Positions 1 through 6,433 of a stretch of 17,663 nt of DNA are shown here, in pieces. The notes below the pieces were generated by a model. That model was not told the origin of the DNA and made no database searches. It saw only the letters and a list, made by a program, of their open reading frames with translations. Source of the stretch: Clostridia bacterium (GTDB lineage: Bacteria > Bacillota_A > Clostridia > Oscillospirales > CAG-272); the NCBI GenBank assembly GCA_017466455.1, contig JAFTUD010000041.1:1-17663 (forward strand). The letters run 5' to 3'. The position numbers and the translations under genes were made by a program. Each line of letters begins with the position of its first letter. The stretch's first letter is position 1.

Positions 1-187
1 GCTTCTTCTTCATTATCATTGTATTTACGCTTGCAACCTCTACATTGAAGAGCTCTTCAACTGCTGCAGCGATTTCCGGCTTTGTTGCGTCAATAGCAAC
101 CTCGAAGGTGTATCTCTTTGTTGAGATTCCGTCCATTGACTTTTCAGTGATTACCGGCTTGAGGATTATGTCTTGAGCAAATTTCAT
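1..187 (-). CDS. rplW: 50S ribosomal protein L23 (uL23), N-terminal part
   Basis: L23 binds 23S rRNA near the peptide exit and docks trigger factor and SRP on the large subunit. Only the first 62 codons are here; the gene runs off the left edge. The reading MKFAQDIILKPVITEKS, followed by RYTFEV and an NVEVASVNTM-like segment, is typical of bacterial L23. The start at 187 overlaps the rplD stop by one base (TAATG), which suggests translational coupling. An AGGAGG site lies inside the end of rplD. The position after S10, L3 and L4 matches the standard S10 operon order, which supports the call strongly. L2 would be expected next, outside the window. Confidence 0.95.
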   Translation of the reverse strand, partial: MKFAQDIILKPVITEKSMDGISTKRYTFEVAIDATKPEIAAAVEELFNVEVASVNTMIMKKK

Positions 188-810
188 TATGCATATACCT
201 CCTCTACTTTAGCTACTGCATTCTTTGCAAATACGATTGAGTTGCAGTTAAGAATGTCGTATGCGTTCAAGGTGTTTGAGTATGCTACCTTAACACCCGG
301 GATGTTTGCAAGGCTCTTTACTACCTTTGCATCAGGAGCTTCAAGAACCACGAGGCTCTTCTTTCCTGCGCCGATTGCTGTGAGCATTGCTACCATTGTC
401 TTTGTCTTAAACTCGCTCGCTGTGATAGCGTCTACTACGATCATCTCGTTTGAAGCTACCTTTGCGCTGAGTGCGCTGAAGAGAGCGATTTGCTTTACCT
501 TCTTGTTAAGCTTTGTGGTGTATGAGCGTGGCTTAGGACCAAGAGCAATTCCGCCGTGTGTCCATTGCGGTGATCTTGTTGAGCCCTGTCTTGCTCTACC
601 TGTACCCTTCTGCTTCCATGGCTTTCTTCCGCCACCTGAAACCTCACTTCTTGTGAGTGTGGACTGTGTGCCCTGTCTTTGGTTGAGAAGGTAAGCTCTT
701 ACTGCCGAATGAAGAACTGCCTCGTTAACATCTGCACCGAAAACCTTTTCGCTAAGTGCAAGTGTGCCAACTTCTTCGCCGTTCATATTTAAAACCTTAA
801 TATCTGGCAT
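187..810 (-). CDS. rplD: 50S ribosomal protein L4 (uL4)
   Basis: L4 is an early-assembly large-subunit protein whose extended loop lines the exit tunnel. In some bacteria it also represses its own S10 operon; whether it does so here is unknown. The 207-residue length is normal. The loop region with GGGRKPWKQKGTGRARQG, then SPQW and GGIALGPKPRSY, is the family hallmark. The start at 810 has AGGAGGAAG just upstream, 16 bases after the rplC stop. Its stop overlaps the rplW start. No anomaly is visible in the protein. Confidence 0.98.
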   Translation of the reverse strand: MPDIKVLNMNGEEVGTLALSEKVFGADVNEAVLHSAVRAYLLNQRQGTQSTLTRSEVSGGGRKPWKQKGTGRARQGSTRSPQWTHGGIALGPKPRSYTTKLNKKVKQIALFSALSAKVASNEMIVVDAITASEFKTKTMVAMLTAIGAGKKSLVVLEAPDAKVVKSLANIPGVKVAYSNTLNAYDILNCNSIVFAKNAVAKVEEVYA

Positions 811-826
811 TGTTTCTTCCTCCTAC

Positions 827-1459
827 TTATGCTTTAACGCTGTTGCGAATGAATACAATACCGCCGCGAGCGCCTGGAACTGCACCCTTGATTGCGATAA
901 GGTTCTTTTCTGCATCAACTTTTACTACTTCGAGATTGAGTACCGTGAGGTTCTCATTACCATACTGTCCAGCCATCTTCTTGTTCTTGAATACTCTGGA
1001 AGGTGTTGAGTTTGCACCCATTGAACCAACCTGTCTATGGATAGGTCCAACACCGTGTGTTGCTTGAAGCATGTGGTGTCCCCATCTCTTAACTGCGCCT
1101 GAGTAGCCGTGGCCCTTTGTAACGCCTGAAACATCGACCTTGTCGCCCTGTGCGAAGGTATCGACTGCTATTACATCGCCTACATTCATCTCACTTGCAT
1201 TGTCAAGTCTGAACTCCTTGAGATGCTTCTGTGGTTCTACGCCTGCCTTCTTGAAGTGTCCGGCAAGTGGTTTGTTTACATGCTTCTCCGATGCCTTCTC
1301 AAATCCGAGCTGAACTGCATCGTAGCCATCTGTTTCGGTAGTCTTCTTTTGAACTACCACGCAAGGACCAGCCTCGATTACTGTCACAGGAACTACTACG
1401 CCGTTTTCAGCGAAGATCTGTGTCATACCGAGCTTTTTACCGATAATTGCTTTTTTCAT
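827..1459 (-). CDS. rplC: 50S ribosomal protein L3 (uL3)
   Basis: L3 binds near the 3' end of 23S rRNA and nucleates large-subunit assembly. The protein begins [16 protein letters not shown], the standard L3 N-terminus, and carries [24 protein letters not shown] and [10 protein letters not shown], all L3 signatures; 210 residues is the usual length. An in-frame ATG at 1528 would add 23 residues, but it lies inside a hairpin and has no good ribosome site. The ATG at 1459 follows AGGAGGAAG directly, so I take 1459. It is separated from rpsJ by an unusually long 165-base spacer that can fold. Confidence 0.98.
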   Translation of the reverse strand: MKKAIIGKKLGMTQIFAENGVVVPVTVIEAGPCVVVQKKTTETDGYDAVQLGFEKASEKHVNKPLAGHFKKAGVEPQKHLKEFRLDNASEMNVGDVIAVDTFAQGDKVDVSGVTKGHGYSGAVKRWGHHMLQATHGVGPIHRQVGSMGANSTPSRVFKNKKMAGQYGNENLTVLNLEVVKVDAEKNLIAIKGAVPGARGGIVFIRNSVKA

Positions 1460-1490
1460 TTTTTTGCTTCCTCCTAATTTAAGGTTATTG

Positions 1491-1529
1491 GTTGACGCTT
1501 GTTTTTTGTCGTGCCACCGACGCATCAAC
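1491..1529 (-). promoter_or_regulatory. Hairpin in the rpsJ-rplC spacer
   Basis: An outer 8-bp stem (1522-1529 with 1491-1498, one G-U pair) encloses a second stem GTCG/CGAC (1518-1521 with 1508-1511) with a 6-base loop. It ends about 15 bases before the rplC ribosome binding site. It is seen directly in sequence. A role in L3 translation, processing or autoregulation is only inferred. There is no U-run to make it a terminator. Confidence 0.45.
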
Positions 1530-1624
1530 TTGACCTTCCGTCATCATAGCGCATACAAATTTACGCTACTGTACAGTCGGGTTTGGCTTTTTAGCTTCCG
1601 CGTTTTATTAAGCTTTTGGGTTAA

Positions 1625-1936
1625 TTAGAACTTAATTTCAATTTCAACGCCTGCTGGAAGCTCAAGACCTGCGAGAGCCTCAATTACCTTCTTTGAAGGC
1701 TTGATTACCTCGATAAGTCTCTTGTGAGTACGCTGTTCAAACTGCTCACGACTATCCTTATACTTGTGTACCGCACGAAGGATTGTTACAATCTCCTTCT
1801 CAGTAGGTAGCGGAATTGGACCGGATACAGTCGCGCCGTTTCTCTTAGCTGTCTCAACAATCTTTTCAGATGCGGAATCTACGAGCTTGTGGTCGTAGCC
1901 CTTTACTCTTACTCTGATCTTCTCGTTTACTGCCAT
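1625..1936 (-). CDS. rpsJ: 30S ribosomal protein S10 (uS10, NusE)
   Basis: S10 is a small-subunit head protein and, as NusE, a partner of NusB in transcription antitermination. The 103-residue product reads [16 protein letters not shown] near the start, then [17 protein letters not shown] and [20 protein letters not shown] residues, which are diagnostic of S10. The start at 1936 follows AGGAGGAAAG. It is the first gene of the operon, after a 271-nt structured leader and a sigma-A promoter. The usual upstream rpsG-fusA-tuf genes are not adjacent; an LRR protein gene with its own terminator lies there instead. Confidence 0.98.
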   Translation of the reverse strand: MAVNEKIRVRVKGYDHKLVDSASEKIVETAKRNGATVSGPIPLPTEKEIVTILRAVHKYKDSREQFEQRTHKRLIEVIKPSKKVIEALAGLELPAGVEIEIKF

Positions 1937-2207
1937 GTTGCTTTCCTCCTTATTATATAGAATTTGACTTGGGTCGTTTGCTTTTACACCGCCCCGTGTG
2001 TTTCAATCACCCGCTTAACAAAACCGAACCCGTCAGCATATCATAGGTTCGGACAAATGCAAGCGAGCAATCGACTTGGGCACCCCAAGTGGAAGACCCT
2101 CGGCTTTACATTCTCTGCCGTGTGATCCGATATACTCCACGAAAATTCCCTACAACACCTTAGCAGTACGGCATTGTAGCAACCTCTCGCTTCCTCGCAT
2201 ACCAAGC
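1937..2207 (-). ncRNA. S10 operon 5' leader RNA, structured
   Basis: This is the transcribed leader from the promoter at 2214-2243 to rpsJ. Three clear hairpins are visible. The first, at 2150-2179, has a 10-bp stem and a 10-base loop. The second, at 2074-2090, has 7 bp (ACTTGGG with CCCAAGT) and a 3-base loop. The third, at 2024-2052, has 7 bp (CCGAACC with GGTTCGG) followed by TTTT. A second copy of CCCAAGTC lies at 1966-1973, near the ribosome binding site, and could compete for ACTTGGG. The length and structure suggest ribosomal-protein feedback control. I cannot assign it to a described leader family from sequence alone. Confidence 0.55.
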
Positions 2208-2213
2208 GGAACT

Positions 2214-2243
2214 ATTTTACCATATATATATAAGTAAAGTCAA
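2214..2243 (-). promoter_or_regulatory. S10 operon promoter
   Basis: On the minus strand, TTGACT (2243-2238) is followed after 18 bases by TAAAAT (2219-2214). The spacer is an AT-alternating tract, and the upstream 2244-2270 is A/T-rich with a TTTTGAAAA palindrome, which could act as an UP element. The start point would be about 2207. Confidence 0.7.
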
Positions 2244-2292
2244 TATTTTTTTGAAAATTTTTCAAAATGGGTTTTTGTCAAATGTAGAAAAA

Positions 2293-2306
2293 CACCCCCA
2301 TTTTTG
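2293..2306 (-). repeat. G-tract-loop hairpin motif, weak third copy
   Basis: The minus strand reads CAAAAATGGGGGTG and folds weakly, with A5 and T5 arms around a G5 loop. The same kernel occurs at 4552-4567 and 15164-15184. Here it lies upstream of the S10 promoter and is followed by TTTGACA, but no matching -10 is visible. Confidence 0.35.
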
Positions 2307-2471
2307 TATAGTTTGCACAAAAAAATCAGTGATTTTTCAGTTTTTGAGCCGTTTTTAAGGATAAAAAAGGCAAAAAAGTGCTGAAATTTCGTATGATTGC
2401 ACAAATCGGATTTTTCAAGGCTTGATTTTTTCCTTCATTATTATATATATTGATTATAATAGGGAATTTCC

Positions 2472-2499
2472 ATTATACACATTTTTTTGATTTTGTAAA
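2472..2499 (-). promoter_or_regulatory. Possible distal promoter toward the S10 operon
   Basis: TTTACA (2499-2494) and a perfect TATAAT (2477-2472) are separated by 16 bases on the minus strand. The site lies downstream of the LRR gene terminator, so a transcript from here would run into the S10 leader. The surroundings (2244-2560) are very A/T-rich, with TCAAAAAAA recurring at least four times. Chance matches are therefore likely. No gene is visible in 2244-2560. Confidence 0.4.
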
Positions 2500-2560
2500 G
2501 AGCTTTTTGAAATTTTTTTGATTTTTTTGAAAAATTTTCAGGATTTTTTTGAAATTCGGA

Positions 2561-2603
2561 TAAAAAAAGACCGATTTTCAAGTGGGTTTTCTTGAAAATC
2601 GGT
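2561..2603 (-). terminator. Terminator of the LRR protein gene
   Basis: A perfect 13-bp stem (2570-2582 with 2591-2603) with an 8-base loop is followed on the minus strand by CTTTTTTTA. It lies 34 bases after the LRR stop codon. The plus side also has TTATTTTT, so it could act weakly in the other direction. Confidence 0.9.
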
Positions 2604-2637
2604 TATTTTTATTTGGGGTTTTATGAGGTTTTTAGGG

Positions 2638-4446
2638 TTAATTATCCTCGTTCCATGCGTTTGCAGGAAGGCTCGCAACGACAGTAGCAAGGGTTACACT
2701 CTTATATGAGCCACCCGAAATTTGTGTATTTTCAACAAATGTGCCCGTTTCATGTTGAACTACAAAGATATCATTTCCGTCGATTACATATGCGCAAATC
2801 AGAAGCTTCAAGCCATAAGAGGATTCGGAAACGAAGTGGATTGAGCAATCAAAGTTCACATATTCTCCACCGATTTCAACCTGAAGTGCCTTATTGCTGT
2901 TTACCATTTTGTTTTCGTCAAACAAAGTCTTGCCATCGAAGGAGTCGGCATTTGCAATCACTATACCGTAGGTGATTTTGCCATTTACCGCCTCGTACGC
3001 CTCAAGCGCCTTCGGGTTTACGCTATACCCGCCGTTTATTGCCGTTTTGTACGCATTTGTGGAATAGCCGTTTGCTATAAAGATTGGATCTACCTCAACA
3101 GCATCCGCATCTACTGCGGTGCATGACTCATTTGTGCATCCCTCAATCTTAGAGCCTGCCTTATCAAAGCCATTTAAGTATGTAATTTCGGTATTGATAA
3201 CATGAGAAATTGCCTCGGTCATAACCTTATTGCACTGTGAGCAATGGTTAGCGGTTGTGCAGTCATTATCAATGCTTTCGTTGTGGATATCATTATAAAA
3301 AGCGGAGCACTTATTATAGCCCTCAATTATCACTGCGTTATAGCCACTTTGAGCTGTACCTGCATCAATCTCGGCTTGGGTAGCGAATTTAAATCTGCCC
3401 GTTGATTTCAGAGCAGCTACAAATGCGCTTGTATCCTCGCCCTCACTTGCGATTACATAGAAATTTACGGTATTTGCGCAAGCAAACCATGCTTCAGATG
3501 CGTTTGTAAATGTAGCTTCTATTGGAATATATACATTTTTAAGGTAAGCATTACTGCTGCTTTGATATGTTCCAAGAACATTGCTTCCAATTTCAATTGC
3601 GCCGGCGCCTAAAACGACGGTTTCTATGTTGGTAGAAAGGAGCGCGCCCGGAGCTAATGTTTTCAAGCTGTTTGGAAGCTTTACCGTTCCGCTAAGACCT
3701 GATAGATAAAAGGCGTTATAGCCTATAAGCTCCAGAGTTTCCGGAAGCTCAATAGCGGTGAGACTTGTGCACTCCCTAAAGGCGTCCTTATATGCATCGG
3801 CGTTGCTTGTGCCGCCTATTTTCTTTACAGATGTATCTATAAGATTGATAGAGGAAAGGCTCGTGCAGCCGCTAAACGCCATTCCTAAGATTTCCTCAAG
3901 AGCCGATTCCTTTTCAAATTCAACGGTTGTTAGCCCCGTTTCACCCTTGCATACACTAAAGCCTATCTCCTTTACGCTTTTTGGAACATAAAGATATTCA
4001 ATATTCCATCCTTCCTTATCCTTGTTAAAGGAATTGTCAGCTATAATTAGCGAGCCCTGTGGGTAATAAACATGTGTTACATTGGAAACACCGCTTGGAT
4101 ATCCGAGAAGGGTTTGAGCATATGTACCTGTTTTTGTGACCGTTGTTCCGTCATAGGTGCAAATTTCAGAATTTCTTCCGTCGAAGACCTTGACGCTTGA
4201 CCACGGAATAGTCTTGCTTGTATCCGTGTAATCAGCATAGATTGTAACACGGTCATAGCCTTGATATGTGGCGCCACGACCATTGTTCCATGTATTTCCT
4301 TTTTTGAGATAGCCGACCGTTTGTGTGCCGTCCGTTAGTGTCAGGTCAACATTTATGAAGTTGCTAAGCGATTCCGCGCTTACACTTACGGCAAGGACCA
4401 GCACAAACGAAAGAGCGAGTAAAAGTGTAACTAAAAGCTTTTTCAT
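2638..4446 (-). CDS. Secreted BspA-like leucine-rich-repeat protein
   Basis: The 602-residue product starts with a Sec signal peptide: MKKLL, a hydrophobic core at about residues 4-20, and cleavage probably after VSAES-like residues near 24. Residues about 140-320 carry BspA/TpLRR (LRR_5) repeats of the form C-TSLSSINL, TSLTAIELPETLELIGYNAF and NSLKTLAPGALL. This fold serves adhesion or ligand binding in gut and oral bacteria. The C-terminal half has a small cysteine cluster (CTTANHCSQCNK, then CTNESC) and a final beta-rich domain I do not recognise. No LPXTG anchor or transmembrane tail is seen, so the protein is likely secreted or held non-covalently. The start at 4446 follows AGGAGAAG. An in-frame ATG at 4581 lies upstream of the promoter and is rejected. 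The ligand is unknown. Confidence 0.85.
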   Translation of the reverse strand: MKKLLVTLLLALSFVLVLAVSVSAESLSNFINVDLTLTDGTQTVGYLKKGNTWNNGRGATYQGYDRVTIYADYTDTSKTIPWSSVKVFDGRNSEICTYDGTTVTKTGTYAQTLLGYPSGVSNVTHVYYPQGSLIIADNSFNKDKEGWNIEYLYVPKSVKEIGFSVCKGETGLTTVEFEKESALEEILGMAFSGCTSLSSINLIDTSVKKIGGTSNADAYKDAFRECTSLTAIELPETLELIGYNAFYLSGLSGTVKLPNSLKTLAPGALLSTNIETVVLGAGAIEIGSNVLGTYQSSSNAYLKNVYIPIEATFTNASEAWFACANTVNFYVIASEGEDTSAFVAALKSTGRFKFATQAEIDAGTAQSGYNAVIIEGYNKCSAFYNDIHNESIDNDCTTANHCSQCNKVMTEAISHVINTEITYLNGFDKAGSKIEGCTNESCTAVDADAVEVDPIFIANGYSTNAYKTAINGGYSVNPKALEAYEAVNGKITYGIVIANADSFDGKTLFDENKMVNSNKALQVEIGGEYVNFDCSIHFVSESSYGLKLLICAYVIDGNDIFVVQHETGTFVENTQISGGSYKSVTLATVVASLPANAWNEDN

Positions 4447-4464
4447 TTCTTCTCCTTTGCGGGA

Positions 4465-4480
4465 ACGCTCTCGCGAGCGT
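4465..4480 (-). promoter_or_regulatory. Leader hairpin before the LRR gene
   Basis: On the minus strand, ACGCTC-GCGA-GAGCGT forms a 6-bp stem closed by a GNRA-type GCGA tetraloop, ending about 13 bases before the ribosome binding site. It may stabilise the mRNA 5' end or modulate translation. A related GCGAGAGCG hairpin follows the orphan promoter at 15118-15146. Confidence 0.6.
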
Positions 4481-4499
4481 AAAATATATTTATGAGCAT

Positions 4500-4529
4500 A
4501 TACTATCACATAAGGAATATATTTGTCAA
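4500..4529 (-). promoter_or_regulatory. LRR gene promoter
   Basis: TTGACA (4529-4524) and TAGTAT (4505-4500) are separated by 18 bases, with TGA just before the -10 making an extended -10 element. The transcript would start about 4493 and include the GCGA-loop hairpin. Confidence 0.8.
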
Positions 4530-4530
4530 G

Positions 4531-4577
4531 GCATTTTGCACAAAAAGTTAGCACCCCCTGATTTTTGCGCAAAATGC
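4531..4577 (-). repeat. Inverted repeat with G-tract loop upstream of the LRR promoter
   Basis: Arms 4531-4546 and 4562-4577 pair over 16 positions with one mismatch (GCATTTTGC against GCAAAATGC, then CAAAAA against TTTTTG). The loop carries GGGGGTG on the minus strand. It abuts the -35 box, a position suited to a regulator site or cruciform. A shorter relative with a G10 loop lies at 15155-15186 before another promoter. Confidence 0.6.
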
Positions 4578-4694
4578 ACAAAGTGTTACGGCTTTTATAA
4601 TAATACAGCGCCGTGAAGGAATTAAGGAGCTTGCGCTATGAGAATTCGTTTTTTGCAAATATTATTCAAATGTTCATATGTTCATATATTTGTT

Positions 4695-4747
4695 TTAAAG
4701 AAAGAAACGGGGCATTTTCGCTTTGGTGTGCAAAAAATGTCCCGTTT
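4695..4747 (-). terminator. araD terminator
   Basis: A 14-bp stem (4705-4718 with 4734-4747, one G-U pair) with a 15-base loop is followed on the minus strand by a T-rich run beginning CTTTCTTTAAAAC. It lies about 90 bases after the araD stop. On the plus strand the hairpin is followed only by TAAGA. Confidence 0.8.
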
Positions 4748-4838
4748 TAAGATTATGAAGAGTGATTTTACCTTGGTGCAAGAGCCTCGGCGGTTTGCCG
4801 TGGGATTATTTCAAGAAATGCGATGTTTTCTTATCTAC

Positions 4839-5546
4839 TTATTTCTTGCCCTGTCCGTAATATGCGTTTGGTCCGTGCTTACGGTCATAGTGCTTACGAA
4901 GAAGAGTTTCCTGCATTCTTTCGGTCTTACCGTTTGCATTAAGCATAAGCATTTCGGTATTATATGCCATCATAGCAACCTGCTCAAGAACTACTGCGGC
5001 TTCAACAGATGCTTTCGCGTTATCGCCCCAAGTAAACGGACCGTGCGAATGAACGAGGGCTGCGTGCATCCGGGTTGCGCCGATATCCTTAAGCGCCTCA
5101 AGAATTACCGTGCCTGTTTCCTTTTCATATGCGCCCTTAATTTCCTCATCGGTCATTTTACGGGTGCAAGGAATTGTTGTGCCGAAGTAATCGGCGTGGG
5201 TTGTGCCATATGGGGTAATTCCTCTGCCCGCCTGCGCGTAGATTACCGCCCACGGTGAGTGGGTATGGGTTACGCCACCGATTTCGGGGTACGCCTTATA
5301 AAGCTCAAGGTGAGTAGCGGTATCGGACGAGGGCTTATAATCTCCCTCAATAACATTTCCGTCAAGGTCAAGAACCGGGAGCATATCGGGGGTGAGGTCA
5401 TCATATTCAACTCCCGAGGGCTTTATTACAACGAGCCCCTTTTCCCTGTCAATTCCGCTTACATTTCCCCATGTAAAGGTGATCAGATTATATTTTACGA
5501 GCATCATATTTGCCTCGTATACTTCTTTTTTAAGCTGTTCAAGCAT
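4839..5546 (-). CDS. araD: L-ribulose-5-phosphate 4-epimerase
   Basis: AraD interconverts L-ribulose 5-phosphate and D-xylulose 5-phosphate by a zinc-dependent retro-aldol reaction, feeding arabinose into the pentose phosphate pathway in the cytoplasm. The 235-residue length is normal for class II aldolase/epimerases. Visible features are FTWGNVSG (residues 24-31), KPSG, the SSDTATH motif with Asp75, His94 and His96 in THTHSPWA, THADYFGTTIPCTR with Asp119, His168 in HSHGPF, and KHGPNAYYGQ with Tyr229, matching known metal and catalytic residues of AraD. Ascorbate-pathway paralogues (UlaF, SgbE) share these residues and cannot be excluded. The start follows AAGGAG. It stands alone between its own promoter and terminator, without araA or araB nearby. 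Confidence 0.92.
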   Translation of the reverse strand: MLEQLKKEVYEANMMLVKYNLITFTWGNVSGIDREKGLVVIKPSGVEYDDLTPDMLPVLDLDGNVIEGDYKPSSDTATHLELYKAYPEIGGVTHTHSPWAVIYAQAGRGITPYGTTHADYFGTTIPCTRKMTDEEIKGAYEKETGTVILEALKDIGATRMHAALVHSHGPFTWGDNAKASVEAAVVLEQVAMMAYNTEMLMLNANGKTERMQETLLRKHYDRKHGPNAYYGQGKK

Positions 5547-5577
5547 TGCAATTCTCCTTATTTTTCAGTATATAACA

Positions 5578-5606
5578 ATTATACATTAAGTTTGATTATT
5601 TATCAA
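5578..5606 (-). promoter_or_regulatory. araD promoter
   Basis: TTGATA (5606-5601), 17 bases, then a perfect TATAAT (5583-5578) on the minus strand, about 30 bases before the start codon. Just upstream, at 5614-5629, AGATAAT is directly repeated with a 9-base period and may be a regulator site. Confidence 0.85.
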
Positions 5607-5651
5607 GTACATAAGATAATTTAGATAATTTTATTGCGCCTTACGCGCTAC

Positions 5652-6245
5652 TTAGATTTTCGCCCTAAGCTCAATCACCTTGCCGAGAATGGTAACGGGA
5701 ATTGTCCTTATTTCCTCGTTTGTAAAATATGTAGGCTCATAAGCAGGGTTTGTCGGCATTAAGCGAATACCATCGGTATATCTTACGATTTTCTTCATCG
5801 TAGCCTCATCGCCGACAAGGACTATTGCGATATCGCCGTTATCAACGCTGTTTTGGCATCTTACAATTACGGTATCTCCGCTTGAAAACCTCGGCTCCAT
5901 GCTCCTTCCCTTAACCTTCAAGCCGATAAGGGTTGCGCCCCTTGCGAGTGAGGCGTCAACATCTACATATTCCTCAACATCCTCAATGGCATCAATCGGT
6001 ATTCCTGCGGCAACATTACCGCATACAGGGACTTTTATTGTATTCGCGCTTATTTCTCCTGTTACAAGTTCGCCAACGCTAACACCGAAAAGTCGCGACA
6101 GGGTTGTTATTGTGTTTGCGTCGGGTGTGCTTACTCCACGCTCGTAGGCGGAGTAGGTTTGTCTTTTTATTCCGAGCGCCTCGGCAACATCAGCCTGCGT
6201 TAGTCCTGCGCCCTTGCGCGCAGATATAAGTCTTTGCTTTAACAT
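5652..6245 (-). CDS. CI/LexA-type self-cleaving repressor (XRE HTH plus S24 peptidase)
   Basis: Residues 1-60 form an XRE/Cro helix-turn-helix (LTQADVAEALGIKRQTYSAYERG). Residues 70-197 are a LexA/CI C-terminal peptidase. The autocleavage site is VAAGIP (Ala80-Gly81), the nucleophile Ser115 in GRSMEP, and the base Lys151 in ATMK; the Ser-Lys spacing of 36 is close to that of E. coli LexA. Such proteins repress phage or SOS-like genes and cleave themselves when RecA is activated. The XRE N-terminus, rather than the winged helix of true LexA, makes it a phage- or HdiR-type repressor. The start follows GGGAGAAAG. It is divergent from a promoter leading to a structured non-coding stretch and a phage-like regulator, with palindromes in the intervening DNA. 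No integrase is nearby. Confidence 0.9.
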   Translation of the reverse strand: MLKQRLISARKGAGLTQADVAEALGIKRQTYSAYERGVSTPDANTITTLSRLFGVSVGELVTGEISANTIKVPVCGNVAAGIPIDAIEDVEEYVDVDASLARGATLIGLKVKGRSMEPRFSSGDTVIVRCQNSVDNGDIAIVLVGDEATMKKIVRYTDGIRLMPTNPAYEPTYFTNEEIRTIPVTILGKVIELRAKI

Positions 6246-6261
6246 TTCTTTCTCCCTTCTG

Positions 6262-6281
6262 TATCATAGTAGCATATGATA
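6262..6281. promoter_or_regulatory. Candidate operator in the repressor 5' UTR
   Basis: TATCATA-N6-TATGATA is a perfect 7+7 inverted repeat between the repressor -10 and its start codon, where a dimeric repressor could shut its own gene. The loop is 6 bases. Confidence 0.5.
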
Positions 6282-6288
6282 TATTAGT

Positions 6289-6307
6289 AAGATATTAATA
6301 TTATCTT
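6289..6307. promoter_or_regulatory. Second candidate operator, AAGATA-N7-TATCTT
   Basis: Perfect 6-base arms, downstream of the repressor -10. The half ATAAGATAAT (minus strand 6309-6300) recurs exactly at 5611-5620 upstream of the araD promoter. The DNA is AT-rich, so chance is possible. Confidence 0.35.
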
Positions 6308-6326
6308 ATTTTGTTTAGTTGCTTTT

Positions 6327-6355
6327 ATTTTAGCAAATATTTTTTGCCTTGTCAA
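6327..6355 (-). promoter_or_regulatory. Repressor promoter
   Basis: TTGACA (6355-6350), 17 bases, TAAAAT (6332-6327), with TGC directly before the -10 (extended -10). The 5' UTR is about 75 nt and carries two palindromes. Confidence 0.85.
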
Positions 6356-6372
6356 GGTCTTTTTGTAAATGA

Positions 6373-6392
6373 ATGTCACTTATTTTTGACAT
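6373..6392. promoter_or_regulatory. Candidate central operator between divergent promoters
   Basis: ATGTCA-N8-TGACAT is a perfect 6+6 inverted repeat spanning 20 bp. It lies between the repressor -35 (6350-6355) and the rightward -35 (6400-6405), where a CI-like dimer could control both. Confidence 0.5.
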
Positions 6393-6399
6393 CTTGGGG

Positions 6400-6428
6400 T
6401 TGAAAATGCAAATTTTATTTGCTATTAT
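6400..6428 (+). promoter_or_regulatory. Rightward promoter of the phage-like switch
   Basis: TTGAAA (6400-6405), 17 bases, TATTAT (6423-6428), with TGC before the -10 (extended -10). The start point would be near 6435, at the first stem of the structured region. Confidence 0.75.
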
Positions 6429-6433
6429 GGTGT

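Noticed and set aside
1460..1528. N-terminal extension of L3 from the ATG at 1528
   Set aside because: L3 homologues start at the MKKAIIGKK residues; the ATG at 1459 has AGGAGG and the upstream one lies in a hairpin.
2481..2560. Tandem TTTTTTTGA-like repeats
   Set aside because: Periods are irregular and the DNA is simple A/T-rich sequence; no CRISPR-like or iteron structure is present.
4447..4581. N-terminal extension of the LRR protein from 4581
   Set aside because: It would begin upstream of the promoter and hide the signal peptide; the start at 4446 has AGGAG and a proper signal sequence.
4638..5258. 206-codon plus-strand ORF with an AAGGAG-like site
   Set aside because: It runs through the araD terminator hairpin and then antisense to araD, whose protein is clearly conserved; the translation has no recognisable family features.
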